Counted from the stretch's first letter, positions 34,005 through 42,424 are shown. The stretch is 64,000 nucleotides of DNA from Winogradskyella sp. (GCF_028289625.1 NZ_JANQOM010000011.1:1-64000), one strand, 5' to 3'. Made by a program: numbers and translations. Notes: generated from the letters alone by a model not told the origin.

Positions 34005-34519
34005 TCAATATCCTGAGAATGGGTCACCTTTATTTTTACGTTTTTGCTCATTATAAGACTGCCTCCACCAACATCAAAGTCGCGTCTATTGATTTCAAAT
34101 GAAGCCATAATTTTGTGTTTATTATTTACATTTAGAACGGTCACTGGAATCGTAATTTCCTTTGTCTTCCCTTTAATCGTAAGAATTGCATCAACACTAT
34201 ATTCCGAGTCTGACTCTTTTGATATGGATGTGCTATTTAGTGTTATGAATTCATGATTTTCAACATCAAAATAATCCTCTTTCAGTAAATGCTCATCCCT
34301 ACTTTCAATACCAGTTTTAATTGAAGACACTGTAATCTTACCTGAAATACTTAATAGCTCTGATGCAGTATTGAACTCTGCGTCAATATCGAAAGTGTTA
34401 AAATGGCCATCCACATTCACTCCTAGATTTTTTATAATAAAATCAATCGAAGATGTATTTTGAGTGTGGGAAAGGCTAGTAAATACGACTAATAATGTAA
34501 CGAATAAAAAACGTAACAT
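34001..34519 (-). CDS. YceI-like periplasmic lipid-binding protein
   Basis: 172 aa. Signal peptide 1-19 (MLRFLFVTLLVVFTSLSHTQ). The mature chain has the YceI-type barrel pattern: IDFIIKNLGVNVDGHFNTFD, ITVSSIKTGIESRDEHLLKEDYFDVENH, and a later LTIKGKTKEITIPV. YceI family proteins hold polyisoprenoid or other amphiphilic lipids in a lipocalin-like pocket. It is the first gene of the operon and overlaps the FAD enzyme, so it may bind or carry the cluster's lipid product. I see no strong -7 box in the 63-bp gap before it. Confidence 0.82.
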   Translation of the reverse strand: MLRFLFVTLLVVFTSLSHTQNTSSIDFIIKNLGVNVDGHFNTFDIDAEFNTASELLSISGKITVSSIKTGIESRDEHLLKEDYFDVENHEFITLNSTSISKESDSEYSVDAILTIKGKTKEITIPVTVLNVNNKHKIMASFEINRRDFDVGGGSLIMSKNVKIKVTHSQDIE

Positions 34520-34582
34520 AGCTAATTTTTACCTGTGAAGTTACAATAAGTTTTGATAGGGATTAAACCTATTTGCTCTTTT

Positions 34583-35032
34583 TTAGAGAATTTTTGTAAT
34601 CGTGATTTCCTGTCCTCTAAACATCAGGATATCTCCTATAGATTTTGAAACCAATACTTTTGCCATAGGTGTTGCCATTGAAATGGCGTAAAAGGTCTCA
34701 TTACCAACCTTTAGCTCACCTACACTAACACCTAAAAAATAGTTTGATTTTGAAGTAAAAACAAGGCTTCCTAGGGCAATTGAATTTTGCTTCAATTCTG
34801 GATTAATCTTATTTAAAAGTTCAAGCTGTTTTTGGATTTCTGCTAATTGTTGTCCTGTCTTCTCCCTTTCAATCTGAAGCATTGCCCTTCCTGTCTCGTG
34901 CTTATCGCCAACAGAACTTTTGGTTTCGGTTTCTAACGCATTCTGAATATCATTAATTGCATTCTGAATTACCTCCAAACGCGAATTGAGAATATCAAGG
35001 CATTGATTATATAAACTAAGCTTTAAAGTCAT
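34583..35032 (-). CDS. GreA/GreB-like elongation factor family protein
   Basis: 149 aa. An N-terminal coiled coil (about 1-80; RLEVIQNAINDIQNALETETKSSVGDKHETGRAM, with EREKTGQQLAEIQKQLELLNK) and a C-terminal FKBP-like domain (ALGSLVFTSKSNYFLGVSVGELKV) match the shape of GreA-type factors, but the sequence is diverged and the gene is often mislabelled 3-oxoacyl-ACP synthase in flavobacteria. It may bind the RNA polymerase secondary channel; this is not certain. It overlaps the DAO gene by four bases (ATGA). Confidence 0.65.
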   Translation of the reverse strand: MTLKLSLYNQCLDILNSRLEVIQNAINDIQNALETETKSSVGDKHETGRAMLQIEREKTGQQLAEIQKQLELLNKINPELKQNSIALGSLVFTSKSNYFLGVSVGELKVGNETFYAISMATPMAKVLVSKSIGDILMFRGQEITITKIL

Positions 35033-36144
35033 TCTAATAAATCTGCCAATTCCCTGCCAACACTACTTCCTATGGCTACACCCATGCCTCCGAGACGCAC
35101 GCCACAAAACACATTATTGCTCAACTGTTTTACGATTGGATACTTTTGATTTCCAACTCCCATAATACCAGACCAACGTCGTTCTATCTCAAAGTCCCTA
35201 CTAGGAATTATGGTGGACTTTAGCAATGCTTCAAGTTTGTCTTGTATCAGTTCTGTTTGACCAAACTTGGTTGTTTCTTCTCCTTTAAAGTCTAGGTTTC
35301 GTCCTCCACCAAATAAAATTCTATCGTCAATATTTCTAAAGTAATAATACCCTTTGTTTAGATGAAAAGTTCCTTTTATATAAAGTTTATCTATTGGTTT
35401 TGTAATGAGTACTTGTGCTCGTGCAGGTTTTATATTTTCTTCAATTAGTTGATTTGCAAATCCATTAGTCGCCACAAAGACTTTTTTTGATTTTAGACTG
35501 AAGTTAGTGGTGTTTATATGTACTGTTTCATTCCCTTCTTCAACCGTATCAACACAACAATTATTTAGTATTTTAATTCTAGATCCTAAGGCCTTATTCA
35601 ATAGAGCTTCCATCATTTTTCCGGTATCAATCTGCCCCTCGAACTTATTATACCCGATTCTTTCTATGATATTTTCAAATCCAAACGGATTGTCTTCAAA
35701 AGAAAATACATTGGTTTCAAATAAAGGCCACAATAATTCATTGATGCTACCCTTTTGATTGTAACACTGTTCAAATAATGCTTCATCTTGTTTTAAAAAC
35801 AGTTCATAGCCACCATGTTGTTTGTACTCTATAGCATTATCGCCTAGGATATTTCTTAATAGTTCTAAACCTTTAATTCTTTTTGAAACAAGTTCTAGAA
35901 CTTCATCTTCTGAATGATTTTGGAGGTCATCAATAATTTCGCTTAAGCTACCAAAACACGCAAAACCAGCATTCTTTGTGCTGGCCCCTTGGGGTAGCAT
36001 CCCTTTTTCTAACACTAAAATATTAGCTTTAGGATAAAGACGACGTAACTCTAAGGCACAACTTAATCCAACAATTCCACTACCAATGACGGTAAAGTCT
36101 ATGTCGGTCAACCAAGATTTTATTTCCCAATACGATAAATTCAT
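35029..36144 (-). CDS. NAD(P)/FAD-dependent oxidoreductase (DAO family)
   Basis: 371 aa. DFTVIGSGIVGLSCALELRR (about 15-34) is the dinucleotide-binding site, with EKGMLPQGASTKNAG following, and the C-terminal VKQLSNNVFCGVRLGGMGVAIGSSVGRELADLLE closes the FAD fold. This D-amino-acid-oxidase-like family oxidises amino acids or glycine-like substrates; the actual substrate is unknown. It forms a two-gene unit with the GreA-like gene. A terminator of the accC operon lies within a few bases of its start codon, so expression may depend on read-through. Confidence 0.75.
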   Translation of the reverse strand: MNLSYWEIKSWLTDIDFTVIGSGIVGLSCALELRRLYPKANILVLEKGMLPQGASTKNAGFACFGSLSEIIDDLQNHSEDEVLELVSKRIKGLELLRNILGDNAIEYKQHGGYELFLKQDEALFEQCYNQKGSINELLWPLFETNVFSFEDNPFGFENIIERIGYNKFEGQIDTGKMMEALLNKALGSRIKILNNCCVDTVEEGNETVHINTTNFSLKSKKVFVATNGFANQLIEENIKPARAQVLITKPIDKLYIKGTFHLNKGYYYFRNIDDRILFGGGRNLDFKGEETTKFGQTELIQDKLEALLKSTIIPSRDFEIERRWSGIMGVGNQKYPIVKQLSNNVFCGVRLGGMGVAIGSSVGRELADLLE

Positions 36145-36147
36145 AGC

Positions 36148-36178
36148 AAAAAAAAGCTCCTAAATTTAGGAGCTTTTT
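36148..36178 (-). terminator. Rho-independent terminator at the end of the fabH-accB-accC operon
   Basis: A perfect 14-bp inverted repeat (AAAAAGCTCCTAAA/TTTAGGAGCTTTTT, 36151-36178) is followed on the minus strand by an eight-T tract (36155-36148). It ends three bases before the ATG of the DAO oxidoreductase. Confidence 0.85.
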
Positions 36179-36181
36179 AAT

Positions 36182-37534
36182 TTAGTCGTCTTTCTCTTCC
36201 TTAATTTTGAAATCTTCCATAAATTTAGTCGTGTAGTTTCCTGCTAAATAATCAGGATGCTCCATCAACTGCCTATGAAAAGGAATTGTCGTTTTTATAC
36301 CTTCAATGACAAATTCGTCTAAGGCGCGTTTCATTTTGTTTATCGCCTCCTCTCTCGTTTGCGCCGTTGTAATCAACTTAGCTATCATTGAGTCATAATT
36401 AGGTGGAATACTATAACCTGCATAAACATGAGTGTCTAGACGAACTCCATGACCTCCAGGAGCATGAAGCGTTGTTATTTTCCCGGGTGAAGGTCTAAAA
36501 TCATTAAATGGGTCTTCTGCATTTATTCTACACTCTATGGAATGTAAATTTGGAGTATAATTTTTACCCGATATTGGTACGCCTGCGGCAACTAGTATTT
36601 GCTCTCTAATTAAATCGAAATCTATAACCTGTTCAGTAATAGGGTGCTCTACTTGAATACGTGTGTTCATTTCCATAAAGTAGAAATTTCTATGCTTGTC
36701 TACTAGAAATTCTACGGTACCTGCTCCTTCATAATTTATAAACTCTGCAGCTTTGACCGCTGCTTTCCCCATTTTATCCCTCAATTCGTCCGTCATAAAC
36801 GGTGAGGGAACTTCTTCAGTAAGCTTTTGATGGCGCCTCTGTACCGAACAATCTCTTTCGGATAAGTGACAGGCCTTTCCTCTAGAATCGCCTACAACTT
36901 GGATTTCTATATGCCTTGGTTCCTCAATGAGTTTCTCCATATACATATCATCATTCCCAAAAGCCGCTTTTGACTCTTGTCTTGCCGAATCCCAAGCTGG
37001 TTTTAAATCTTCTTTTTTCCAGACCGCACGCATTCCTTTTCCACCACCTCCAGCAGTAGCCTTTAACATAACAGGGTAACCTATTTCCTTAGCAAGCTTT
37101 TCGCATTCTTCATAATCGGCAATAATTCCTTCGCTACCAGGCACGCAAGGTACTCCAGCAGCTTTCATTGTAGCCTTAGCGGTAGCTTTGTCACCCATTT
37201 TAGAAATCATCTCTTCTGAAGCACCAATGAATTTTATACCGTGCTCTTCACAAATCTTAGAGAACTTAGCATTTTCGGATAAAAATCCATATCCAGGGTG
37301 AATGGCGTCGGCATTGGTAATTTCTGCTGCTGCTATAAGATTTGAAATCTTTAAATAAGACTCTGGGCTAGGTGGAGGGCCAATACAAACTGCTTCGTCC
37401 GCAAACTTAACGTGAAGGCTATCTGCATCTGCTGTTGAGTATACAGCAACTGTTTTAATACCCATTTCTTTGCAGGTCCTGATAACACGAAGTGCTATTT
37501 CACCTCTATTAGCGATTAGTATCTTTTTAAACAT
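36182..37534 (-). CDS. accC: Acetyl-CoA carboxylase biotin carboxylase subunit
   Basis: 450 aa. N-terminal [17 protein letters not shown], the ATP-grasp glycine loop [10 protein letters not shown] (about 160-169), [31 protein letters not shown] (about 290-304) and a biotin-carboxylase C domain are all intact. It carboxylates the biotin on AccB. It lies 82 bp downstream of accB; the gap holds short repeats. The gene is the end of the fabH-accB-accC unit and is closed by a strong terminator. Confidence 0.95.
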   Translation of the reverse strand: MFKKILIANRGEIALRVIRTCKEMGIKTVAVYSTADADSLHVKFADEAVCIGPPPSPESYLKISNLIAAAEITNADAIHPGYGFLSENAKFSKICEEHGIKFIGASEEMISKMGDKATAKATMKAAGVPCVPGSEGIIADYEECEKLAKEIGYPVMLKATAGGGGKGMRAVWKKEDLKPAWDSARQESKAAFGNDDMYMEKLIEEPRHIEIQVVGDSRGKACHLSERDCSVQRRHQKLTEEVPSPFMTDELRDKMGKAAVKAAEFINYEGAGTVEFLVDKHRNFYFMEMNTRIQVEHPITEQVIDFDLIREQILVAAGVPISGKNYTPNLHSIECRINAEDPFNDFRPSPGKITTLHAPGGHGVRLDTHVYAGYSIPPNYDSMIAKLITTAQTREEAINKMKRALDEFVIEGIKTTIPFHRQLMEHPDYLAGNYTTKFMEDFKIKEEKDD

Positions 37535-37553
37535 AACTTTTGTTTTAAAAATT

Positions 37554-37617
37554 CAATTTCCAAGCACCAAATTCCAAATAATTGGGTTTGGGATTAGTGG
37601 ATTGGAATTTTCAATTG
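37554..37617. repeat. Short degenerate AATTCCAA repeats between accB and accC
   Basis: CAATTTCCAA (37554-37563), CAAATTCCAA (37568-37577) and the inverted TTGGAATTTT (37602-37611) crowd the 82-bp gap, and CCAAATTCC can pair with GGGTTTGG. It looks like the simple AATTCCAA-type spacer repeats seen in flavobacterial intergenic DNA; no function is known. Confidence 0.4.
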
Positions 37618-38103
37618 TTATGATGGATCAACCAAAAATAAAGGTTGGTCAAATTCCACAGGAGAAGAATCATCAACTAAGACTTTAACAATCTTACCTG
37701 ATACCTCAGACTCAATTTCGTTGAATAGCTTCATAGCCTCAATAACACAAAGTACATCGCCTTCCTTAACTTCAGTACCGACCTCAACAAAAACGGGCTT
37801 GTCTGGTGACGGCTTACGATAGAATGTACCTATAATCGGTGATTTTACAGTAACATATTTAGAATCATCACTTGCAGTAGCGGAAGCTGCAGGTGCTTCT
37901 GGCGCTGGAGCGGCAACCGGCGCTGGAGCTTGTTGCTGAACAACTGGTGCAGCAGCTTGAACAGGTACTTGCTGAACAATCGTAGTATCGCTATCAGAAC
38001 CTGTTCTGATCGTAATCTTAACATCATCCATTTCTAACTTAACTTCACTTGCCCCAGATTTGGCGACAAATTTTATTAAGTTCTGAATTTCTTTTAAATC
38101 CAT
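37618..38103 (-). CDS. accB: Acetyl-CoA carboxylase biotin carboxyl carrier protein
   Basis: 161 aa. N-terminal helix (MDLKEIQNLIKFVAKSG), Ala/Pro/Gln-rich flexible linker (about 45-78) and C-terminal biotinyl domain with CVIEAMKLFNEIE; biotin attaches to Lys125. It is the carrier arm between AccC and the carboxyltransferase. It starts 29 bp after fabH and lies in the same operon. No accA or accD is in the window. Confidence 0.95.
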   Translation of the reverse strand: MDLKEIQNLIKFVAKSGASEVKLEMDDVKITIRTGSDSDTTIVQQVPVQAAAPVVQQQAPAPVAAPAPEAPAASATASDDSKYVTVKSPIIGTFYRKPSPDKPVFVEVGTEVKEGDVLCVIEAMKLFNEIESEVSGKIVKVLVDDSSPVEFDQPLFLVDPS

Positions 38104-38132
38104 AATATTTAGATATTTTTGTTAGTTAGTGT

Positions 38133-39131
38133 TTAATTAGGATTGTATGCCCATTTAAAATAAATTGAGCCCCAGGTAAATCCACCTCCAAAAGCGGCAA
38201 AAATCAAATTATCACCTTTCTTCAGCTGTGATTCGTAGTCGTAAAGTAATAATGGTAGTGTGGCAGAGGTTGTGTTACCGTACTTCTCTATATTCATCAT
38301 TACTTTTTCATCTTCCAAATTAATGCGTTGAGCCGTGGCATCTATAATCCTCTTGTTTGCCTGATGCGCTACCAGCCAAGAAATATCTTTGTTGGTTAGG
38401 TTGTTTCTCTTTAGTATGCGTTCTGCTACATCTGCCATATTGAAAACCGCATTTTTAAAGACTGTTCTTCCGTCTTGAAAAACATAATGCTTACCTTCAT
38501 CAAAAGCTTCTTGAGTTATAGGGTACGATGAGCCTCCATAAGTCGCCTGCAAAAACTCTCGGCCTTCGCCATTACTTCTTAAAATTTCATCTTGAACACC
38601 TAAACCTTCTTCATCGGGTTCGAACAATACAGCACCTCCTCCATCACCAAAAATTATACAAGTCGCTCTATCTTTATAATTAATAAATGAAGAGTTCTTG
38701 TCGGCACCTATTAATAGGATTTTTTTATAGCGCCCAGATTCTATGTAAGCTGCAGCGGTTGACATACCAAATAGAAAACTAGAACAAGCTGCCTCTAAAT
38801 CGTAAGAAAATGCGTTTACTGCTCCTATCTGTGTCGCAGTGTAAGCAGCTGTTGAAGCCGCCTTCATATCTGGTGTTGCGGTGCAAACGATCACCAATTC
38901 TATCTCTTTAGGATCTAAACCTGTTTTCTGAATGAGGTCTTCTGCTGCTTTAATAGCTAAAAATGATGTTCCTTTTCCTTCTTCTTTGAGAATTCTGCGC
39001 TCTTTGATTCCTGTCCGAGTCGTAATCCATTCGTCGTTTGTGTCTACCATAGTTTCTAATACTTTGTTGGATAATACAAAGTCTGGTAGATAGCCTCCGA
39101 CGGCTGTAATTGCCGCTGTGATTTTACTCAT
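38133..39131 (-). CDS. fabH: 3-oxoacyl-ACP synthase III (FabH)
   Basis: 332 aa. Catalytic Cys116 in EAACSSFLFG, His in VAHQANKRI and Asn in EKYGNTTSATLP are the FabH Cys-His-Asn triad, clearly different from the type III PKS in the window. It condenses acetyl-CoA (or another short acyl-CoA) with malonyl-ACP to start fatty acid synthesis. It lies after rpmF and a terminator and before accB-accC. plsX, commonly between rpmF and fabH in proteobacteria, is absent. Confidence 0.95.
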   Translation of the reverse strand: MSKITAAITAVGGYLPDFVLSNKVLETMVDTNDEWITTRTGIKERRILKEEGKGTSFLAIKAAEDLIQKTGLDPKEIELVIVCTATPDMKAASTAAYTATQIGAVNAFSYDLEAACSSFLFGMSTAAAYIESGRYKKILLIGADKNSSFINYKDRATCIIFGDGGGAVLFEPDEEGLGVQDEILRSNGEGREFLQATYGGSSYPITQEAFDEGKHYVFQDGRTVFKNAVFNMADVAERILKRNNLTNKDISWLVAHQANKRIIDATAQRINLEDEKVMMNIEKYGNTTSATLPLLLYDYESQLKKGDNLIFAAFGGGFTWGSIYFKWAYNPN

Positions 39132-39265
39132 TATTAGCTTTTAGGTTAATTAAAAGTATTGAAAAATGACAAAAATCAATGGTTTTCAATGAATTTTCGG
39201 CATTTTTTGGCAAATAATTATGCAAATTAAGTGGTTTTTGACCTATTCGAAAAATTTAAATAAAA

Positions 39266-39289
39266 AAAACGCTCACTTCTGAGCGTTTT
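39266..39289 (-). terminator. Rho-independent terminator after rpmF
   Basis: A 10-bp stem AAAACGCTCA/TGAGCGTTTT with a CTTC loop has the T tract on the minus strand, so it ends the pdxA/yceD-rpmF transcript and separates it from fabH. Confidence 0.75.
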
Positions 39290-39309
39290 ATTATATGCGT
39301 GCATAGTAG

Positions 39310-39513
39310 TTATGCTATATTTTCTTCTTCGGCAGAATTATCTATTAATACTTGTCCTCTGTAGTAAAGCTTACCTTCGTGCCAATGTGCTCTGTGGTAT
39401 AAGTGTGGCTCACCAGTTGTAGGGCAAGTTGCTACTTGAGGTACAGAAGCTTTATAGTGTGTTCTTCTTTTGTCTCTTCTTGTTCTAGATATTTTACGTT
39501 TAGGATGTGCCAT
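39310..39513 (-). CDS. rpmF: 50S ribosomal protein L32
   Basis: 67 aa. [21 protein letters not shown] is the diagnostic L32 start (split here at [17 protein letters not shown]). Only one cysteine (VATCPTTGE) remains, so it is the zinc-free type. A C-terminal acidic tail (SAEEENIA) is typical of Bacteroidota L32. It lies 8 bp after yceD and is translated with it. Confidence 0.97.
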   Translation of the reverse strand: MAHPKRKISRTRRDKRRTHYKASVPQVATCPTTGEPHLYHRAHWHEGKLYYRGQVLIDNSAEEENIA

Positions 39514-39521
39514 TTTAAATG

Positions 39522-40073
39522 CTATTTATCCGTTAATAGTTTTTTTAAATTATTCCAACGAGGATCAATATCCTCTGATTTTTTTTCATTATCCCCATTT
39601 TTTGGGCTCAATTCTTCTAATTTTGAAAGTATATCTGACTTTAAGGTACCGTCCGCAATCCCTGGGTGTATGCGTTTCGCGGGAACTGCCAAAACAATAA
39701 GCTCATAGAGGTATTGCGCTACATTGATTTCATATTCGCCGTGAGGTACAATTAAAATATCTTCATTATCGTCATTATACTCCGCACCAAATTTTACGAC
39801 TAGCTTATAATCATCTTCAATAGGCTGATTATAAGGTTCGTTTGTTAGGTCGCAGTTAACATTAACATAACCCGATGCGTCAAAAAACAACTCTAATAGT
39901 GTTGTTTTTTTGATGAGCTTTAAATCGATTTTTACATCAACTTGATTAAACTCTTCGTATTCAAAATTATTAAAGAACGTATTGTCTATGTCGTAATCAA
40001 AATGGTGCTCCCCTACTTTTAGCCCAACAAATTGGATTGTATATGCTTTTAATGCCTTCATTACCACACTCAT
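39522..40073 (-). CDS. yceD: YceD family (DUF177) protein
   Basis: 183 aa. Neighbouring L32 and the pattern of the N-terminal strand ([21 protein letters not shown]) and C-terminal region ([31 protein letters not shown]) fit YceD/DUF177, which is linked to 23S rRNA processing or folding. It is 8 bp before rpmF. A -7 box TATATTTG (40083-40090, minus strand) lies 9 bp before its ATG, which would give an extremely short leader. Confidence 0.82.
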   Translation of the reverse strand: MSVVMKALKAYTIQFVGLKVGEHHFDYDIDNTFFNNFEYEEFNQVDVKIDLKLIKKTTLLELFFDASGYVNVNCDLTNEPYNQPIEDDYKLVVKFGAEYNDDNEDILIVPHGEYEINVAQYLYELIVLAVPAKRIHPGIADGTLKSDILSKLEELSPKNGDNEKKSEDIDPRWNNLKKLLTDK

Positions 40074-40082
40074 TTTGAGCCT

Positions 40083-40090
40083 GCAAATAT
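40083..40090 (-). promoter_or_regulatory. Candidate -7 box TATATTTG close to yceD start
   Basis: The plus strand reads CAAATATA; the minus strand has TATATTTG. The start codon follows after nine bases, implying a leader of a few nucleotides or none. Confidence 0.4.
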
Positions 40091-40140
40091 ATAAAATTTT
40101 ACTTATTTAAAGCCCAGATATCTACAAATTTTGTTAATCC

Positions 40141-41181
40141 CTATTTTAAGGCTTTTTTCAAAGGGTTCTTGGTGTAATGCTTATAGTCTAATCTATTCTT
40201 AAATATCTTAATAGCCATATAAATCGCTTGGACAAATGAATTTTCATTTGCTTGTCCTTTTCCTGCTATTTCATAAGCTGTGCCATGATCTGGCGATGTC
40301 CTTACCTTATCGAGACCAGCGGTGTAATTGACACCTCCTCCAAATGATATCGTTTTAAAGGGTATGAGCCCCTGATCGTGATAAGAGGCAATGACAGCGT
40401 CGAAACTCTTGTAGGTGTTTGAACCAAAAAAACTATCCGCGGAATATGGGCCATAAACTAAATTGCCTTCGTGTCTTATTTTCTCTAAAGTTGGTCTTAA
40501 AACGGTGTCGTCTTCATTACCAATAACACCATTATCGCCTGCATGAGGGTTTATGGCCAATACTGCAACCTTAGGCTTATTGATGCCAAAATCTTGCTTT
40601 AAGGATTGTGTAACTGTTTCAATTTTTTCCCTTATAAGTTCTTCTGTAATGTGATTTGCAGCATCTTTTAGCGGCACATGATCCGTTAAAAGCCCAACAC
40701 GTAAGCCTTCGGTTACCATAAACATTAGACTTTTTCCATTTAAAGCTTTAGCCAAATAATCCGTATGCCCCGGGAAATTAAATGTATCTGATTGAATATT
40801 GTGTTTATTTATTGGCGCTGTCACCAAGACATCTATTAAACCTGCCTTAAGGGCTTTGGTTGCGGCTTCTAGTGATTTAATAGCATACTCACCCATTTTT
40901 TTATTTTCTTTGCCAAAGTCAATTTTAATGGGCTCTTTCCAAATATTTACGACATTAACCTTACCATGAACCAACTTTTCTGGCCTATCGATGTTAAAAA
41001 AGTTAATCTTACTTTTAAAATGATTTTTAAAAAATTGCATGGTCTTGCCTGAGGCAAAAATAACTGGTGTACTTAACTCAAGTGATCTGGAATCCTCATA
41101 AGCTTTGATGATTATTTCTGGCCCTATGCCATTAAGGTCGCCAACTGAAATACCAACAACAACTTTTTCTTCTCTCTTCAT
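40141..41181 (-). CDS. pdxA: 4-hydroxythreonine-4-phosphate dehydrogenase PdxA
   Basis: 346 aa. ISVGDLNGIGPEII (about 11-24), TAPINKHNI, FNFPGHTDYLA (metal-binding His), a later NPHAGDNGVIGNED (about 215-228) and YHDQGLIPFKTISF with its His are the PdxA signatures. It oxidises 4-phosphohydroxythreonine in the DXP-independent-branch of vitamin B6 synthesis. It is upstream of yceD-rpmF and divergent from ribE. Confidence 0.95.
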   Translation of the reverse strand: MKREEKVVVGISVGDLNGIGPEIIIKAYEDSRSLELSTPVIFASGKTMQFFKNHFKSKINFFNIDRPEKLVHGKVNVVNIWKEPIKIDFGKENKKMGEYAIKSLEAATKALKAGLIDVLVTAPINKHNIQSDTFNFPGHTDYLAKALNGKSLMFMVTEGLRVGLLTDHVPLKDAANHITEELIREKIETVTQSLKQDFGINKPKVAVLAINPHAGDNGVIGNEDDTVLRPTLEKIRHEGNLVYGPYSADSFFGSNTYKSFDAVIASYHDQGLIPFKTISFGGGVNYTAGLDKVRTSPDHGTAYEIAGKGQANENSFVQAIYMAIKIFKNRLDYKHYTKNPLKKALK

Positions 41182-41240
41182 ATCTTAAATAGTTATCCTA
41201 TTTTTATATTAAAATCTATTACTGTGTGTAATAGTGTGCT

Positions 41241-41261
41241 TAACTTTGCACTGCAAATTTA
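41241..41261. promoter_or_regulatory. Interlocked divergent -7 boxes between pdxA and ribE
   Basis: On the plus strand TAACTTTG (41241-41248) faces ribE; on the minus strand TAAATTTG (41254-41261) faces pdxA. The -7 boxes are five bases apart and each would place its start site inside the other's box, so the two promoters cannot be used at the same time. Confidence 0.4.
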
Positions 41262-41280
41262 ACCAAATAAAGTAGATTTA

Positions 41281-41871
41281 ATGTTTACAGGTATTATAGA
41301 AGAATTAGGCACAGTAGAAAAATTAACAAAGAAAAATGGCAATCTTCATTTAACTTTTAGCTCTTCGATTACAAATGAATTAAAAATTGATCAGAGTGTA
41401 GCCCATAATGGTGTTTGCCTTACAGTAGTCAACATAAATAACGATAATTATGTTGTCACAGCTATTCAAGAAACCTTAGACAAAACAAATTTAGGTTCGC
41501 TTAAGGAGGGTGATATTGTAAATATAGAGCGTGCTATGAAATTAGGTGACCGGCTTGATGGCCACATTGTGCAAGGCCATGTAGACCAAACTGCTGAATG
41601 TGTATCTATAAAAGAAGAAGATGGAAGTTGGTTATTTACTTTCGAATACGATAAGAGTCATAACAATATTACCATTGAGAAGGGTTCTATTACTGTAAAC
41701 GGAGTTAGTCTTACCGTGGTTAACTCTAAAGTAAACCAGTTCTCAGTGGCTATAATTCCATACACTTACCAGCACACTACATTTAAAACCTTAAAAGTTG
41801 GCGAAAAGGTAAACCTTGAGTTTGATGTAATCGGTAAATATGTAAAACGGCTTAATGACCTGAGGAACTAG
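41281..41871 (+). CDS. ribE: Riboflavin synthase subunit alpha
   Basis: 196 aa. MFTGIIEELGTV is the canonical N-terminus; two homologous lumazine-binding repeats (about 1-95 and 96-196) are seen, with NGVCLTVV / NGVSLTVV and a HIVQGHVDQTAEC linker. It dismutates two lumazines to riboflavin. The 99-bp upstream gap is too short for an FMN riboswitch, which Bacteroidota in any case usually lack here. It overlaps the convergent PID-CTERM gene by 4 bp. Confidence 0.95.
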   Translation: MFTGIIEELGTVEKLTKKNGNLHLTFSSSITNELKIDQSVAHNGVCLTVVNINNDNYVVTAIQETLDKTNLGSLKEGDIVNIERAMKLGDRLDGHIVQGHVDQTAECVSIKEEDGSWLFTFEYDKSHNNITIEKGSITVNGVSLTVVNSKVNQFSVAIIPYTYQHTTFKTLKVGEKVNLEFDVIGKYVKRLNDLRN

Positions 41872-42068
41872 GTCGTTTTTCTTGAAATTTTGTAGGTTCT
41901 GTAAATTCCAAAACTTAGAGCAAGTAAGAACAGTATAAACAGTCCTCCGTCGATAGGCAGTCCTGGAGGAGGAGGAGGCATAGGCGGAGGAGGCGCAGCT
42001 CCTTGAGCCATAGACACAAAACCCATGAAGAAAAATAAGATTGAGGCTAACATATTTTTGTTCTGCAT
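41868..42068 (-). CDS. PID-CTERM sorting-domain mini-protein
   Basis: 66 aa from ATG 42066-42068 (an earlier in-frame ATG would add 15 residues before the signal peptide). It has a signal peptide (NKNMLASILFFFMGFVSMAQG), a proline-rich stretch (APPPPMPPPPPG), LPIDGGLF, a single transmembrane helix (FILFLLALSFGIYR) and a basic tail (TYKISRKTT). PxPPGLPIDGGL-TM-basic is the PID-CTERM protein-sorting signature found in flavobacteria. The mature part is almost only the sorting signal, as in many small family members. A -7 box TATATTTG (42222-42229) lies 154 bp upstream. Confidence 0.75.
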   Translation of the reverse strand: MQNKNMLASILFFFMGFVSMAQGAAPPPPMPPPPPGLPIDGGLFILFLLALSFGIYRTYKISRKTT

Positions 42069-42215
42069 GCTGTTAATAATGGTGTAAAAGTATAAAAAAA
42101 ACCGACCTAACAAAATAAATCCAATTAAAAAAACGTCTTTGAACGGTAAATATTGTCGATGAAATGCTTAAAATGTGCTCAAATTAGGGAAGAAACGTAT
42201 ATGTTTTATGCACAC

Positions 42216-42278
42216 TTAACACAAATATAATACTAATTTATAATCCGCCTTTCATTTGATATGTGCTATTTGTGTTAA
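42216..42278. repeat. Perfect 12-bp inverted repeat with 39-bp spacer
   Basis: TTAACACAAATA at 42216-42227 and its exact complement TATTTGTGTTAA at 42267-42278. The left arm overlaps a minus-strand -7 box that would serve the PID-CTERM gene, so the repeat may be a regulator binding site or form a cruciform. Confidence 0.5.
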
Positions 42279-42424
42279 ATCTATTTTTATAAAATAAAAA
42301 AGGGCATGGAATAATACCAAAAGCTTTTGCTTTTTGATGTCTCATCTGGGATTATCTCAATCCCGACAGTTATTGGACTCAATGTAGGCTGCTCATCCAA
42401 AATTTGTTCACTTTGTTTCACAAA

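Noticed and set aside
38133..39131. FabH as a second polyketide synthase of the cluster
   Set aside because: HQANKRI and the operon with accB-accC show it is housekeeping FabH, separate from the type III PKS operon by 4 kb and other genes.
41182..41280. FMN riboswitch upstream of ribE
   Set aside because: The gap is 99 bp, too short for the RFN element plus expression platform, and no RFN core sequence is seen.
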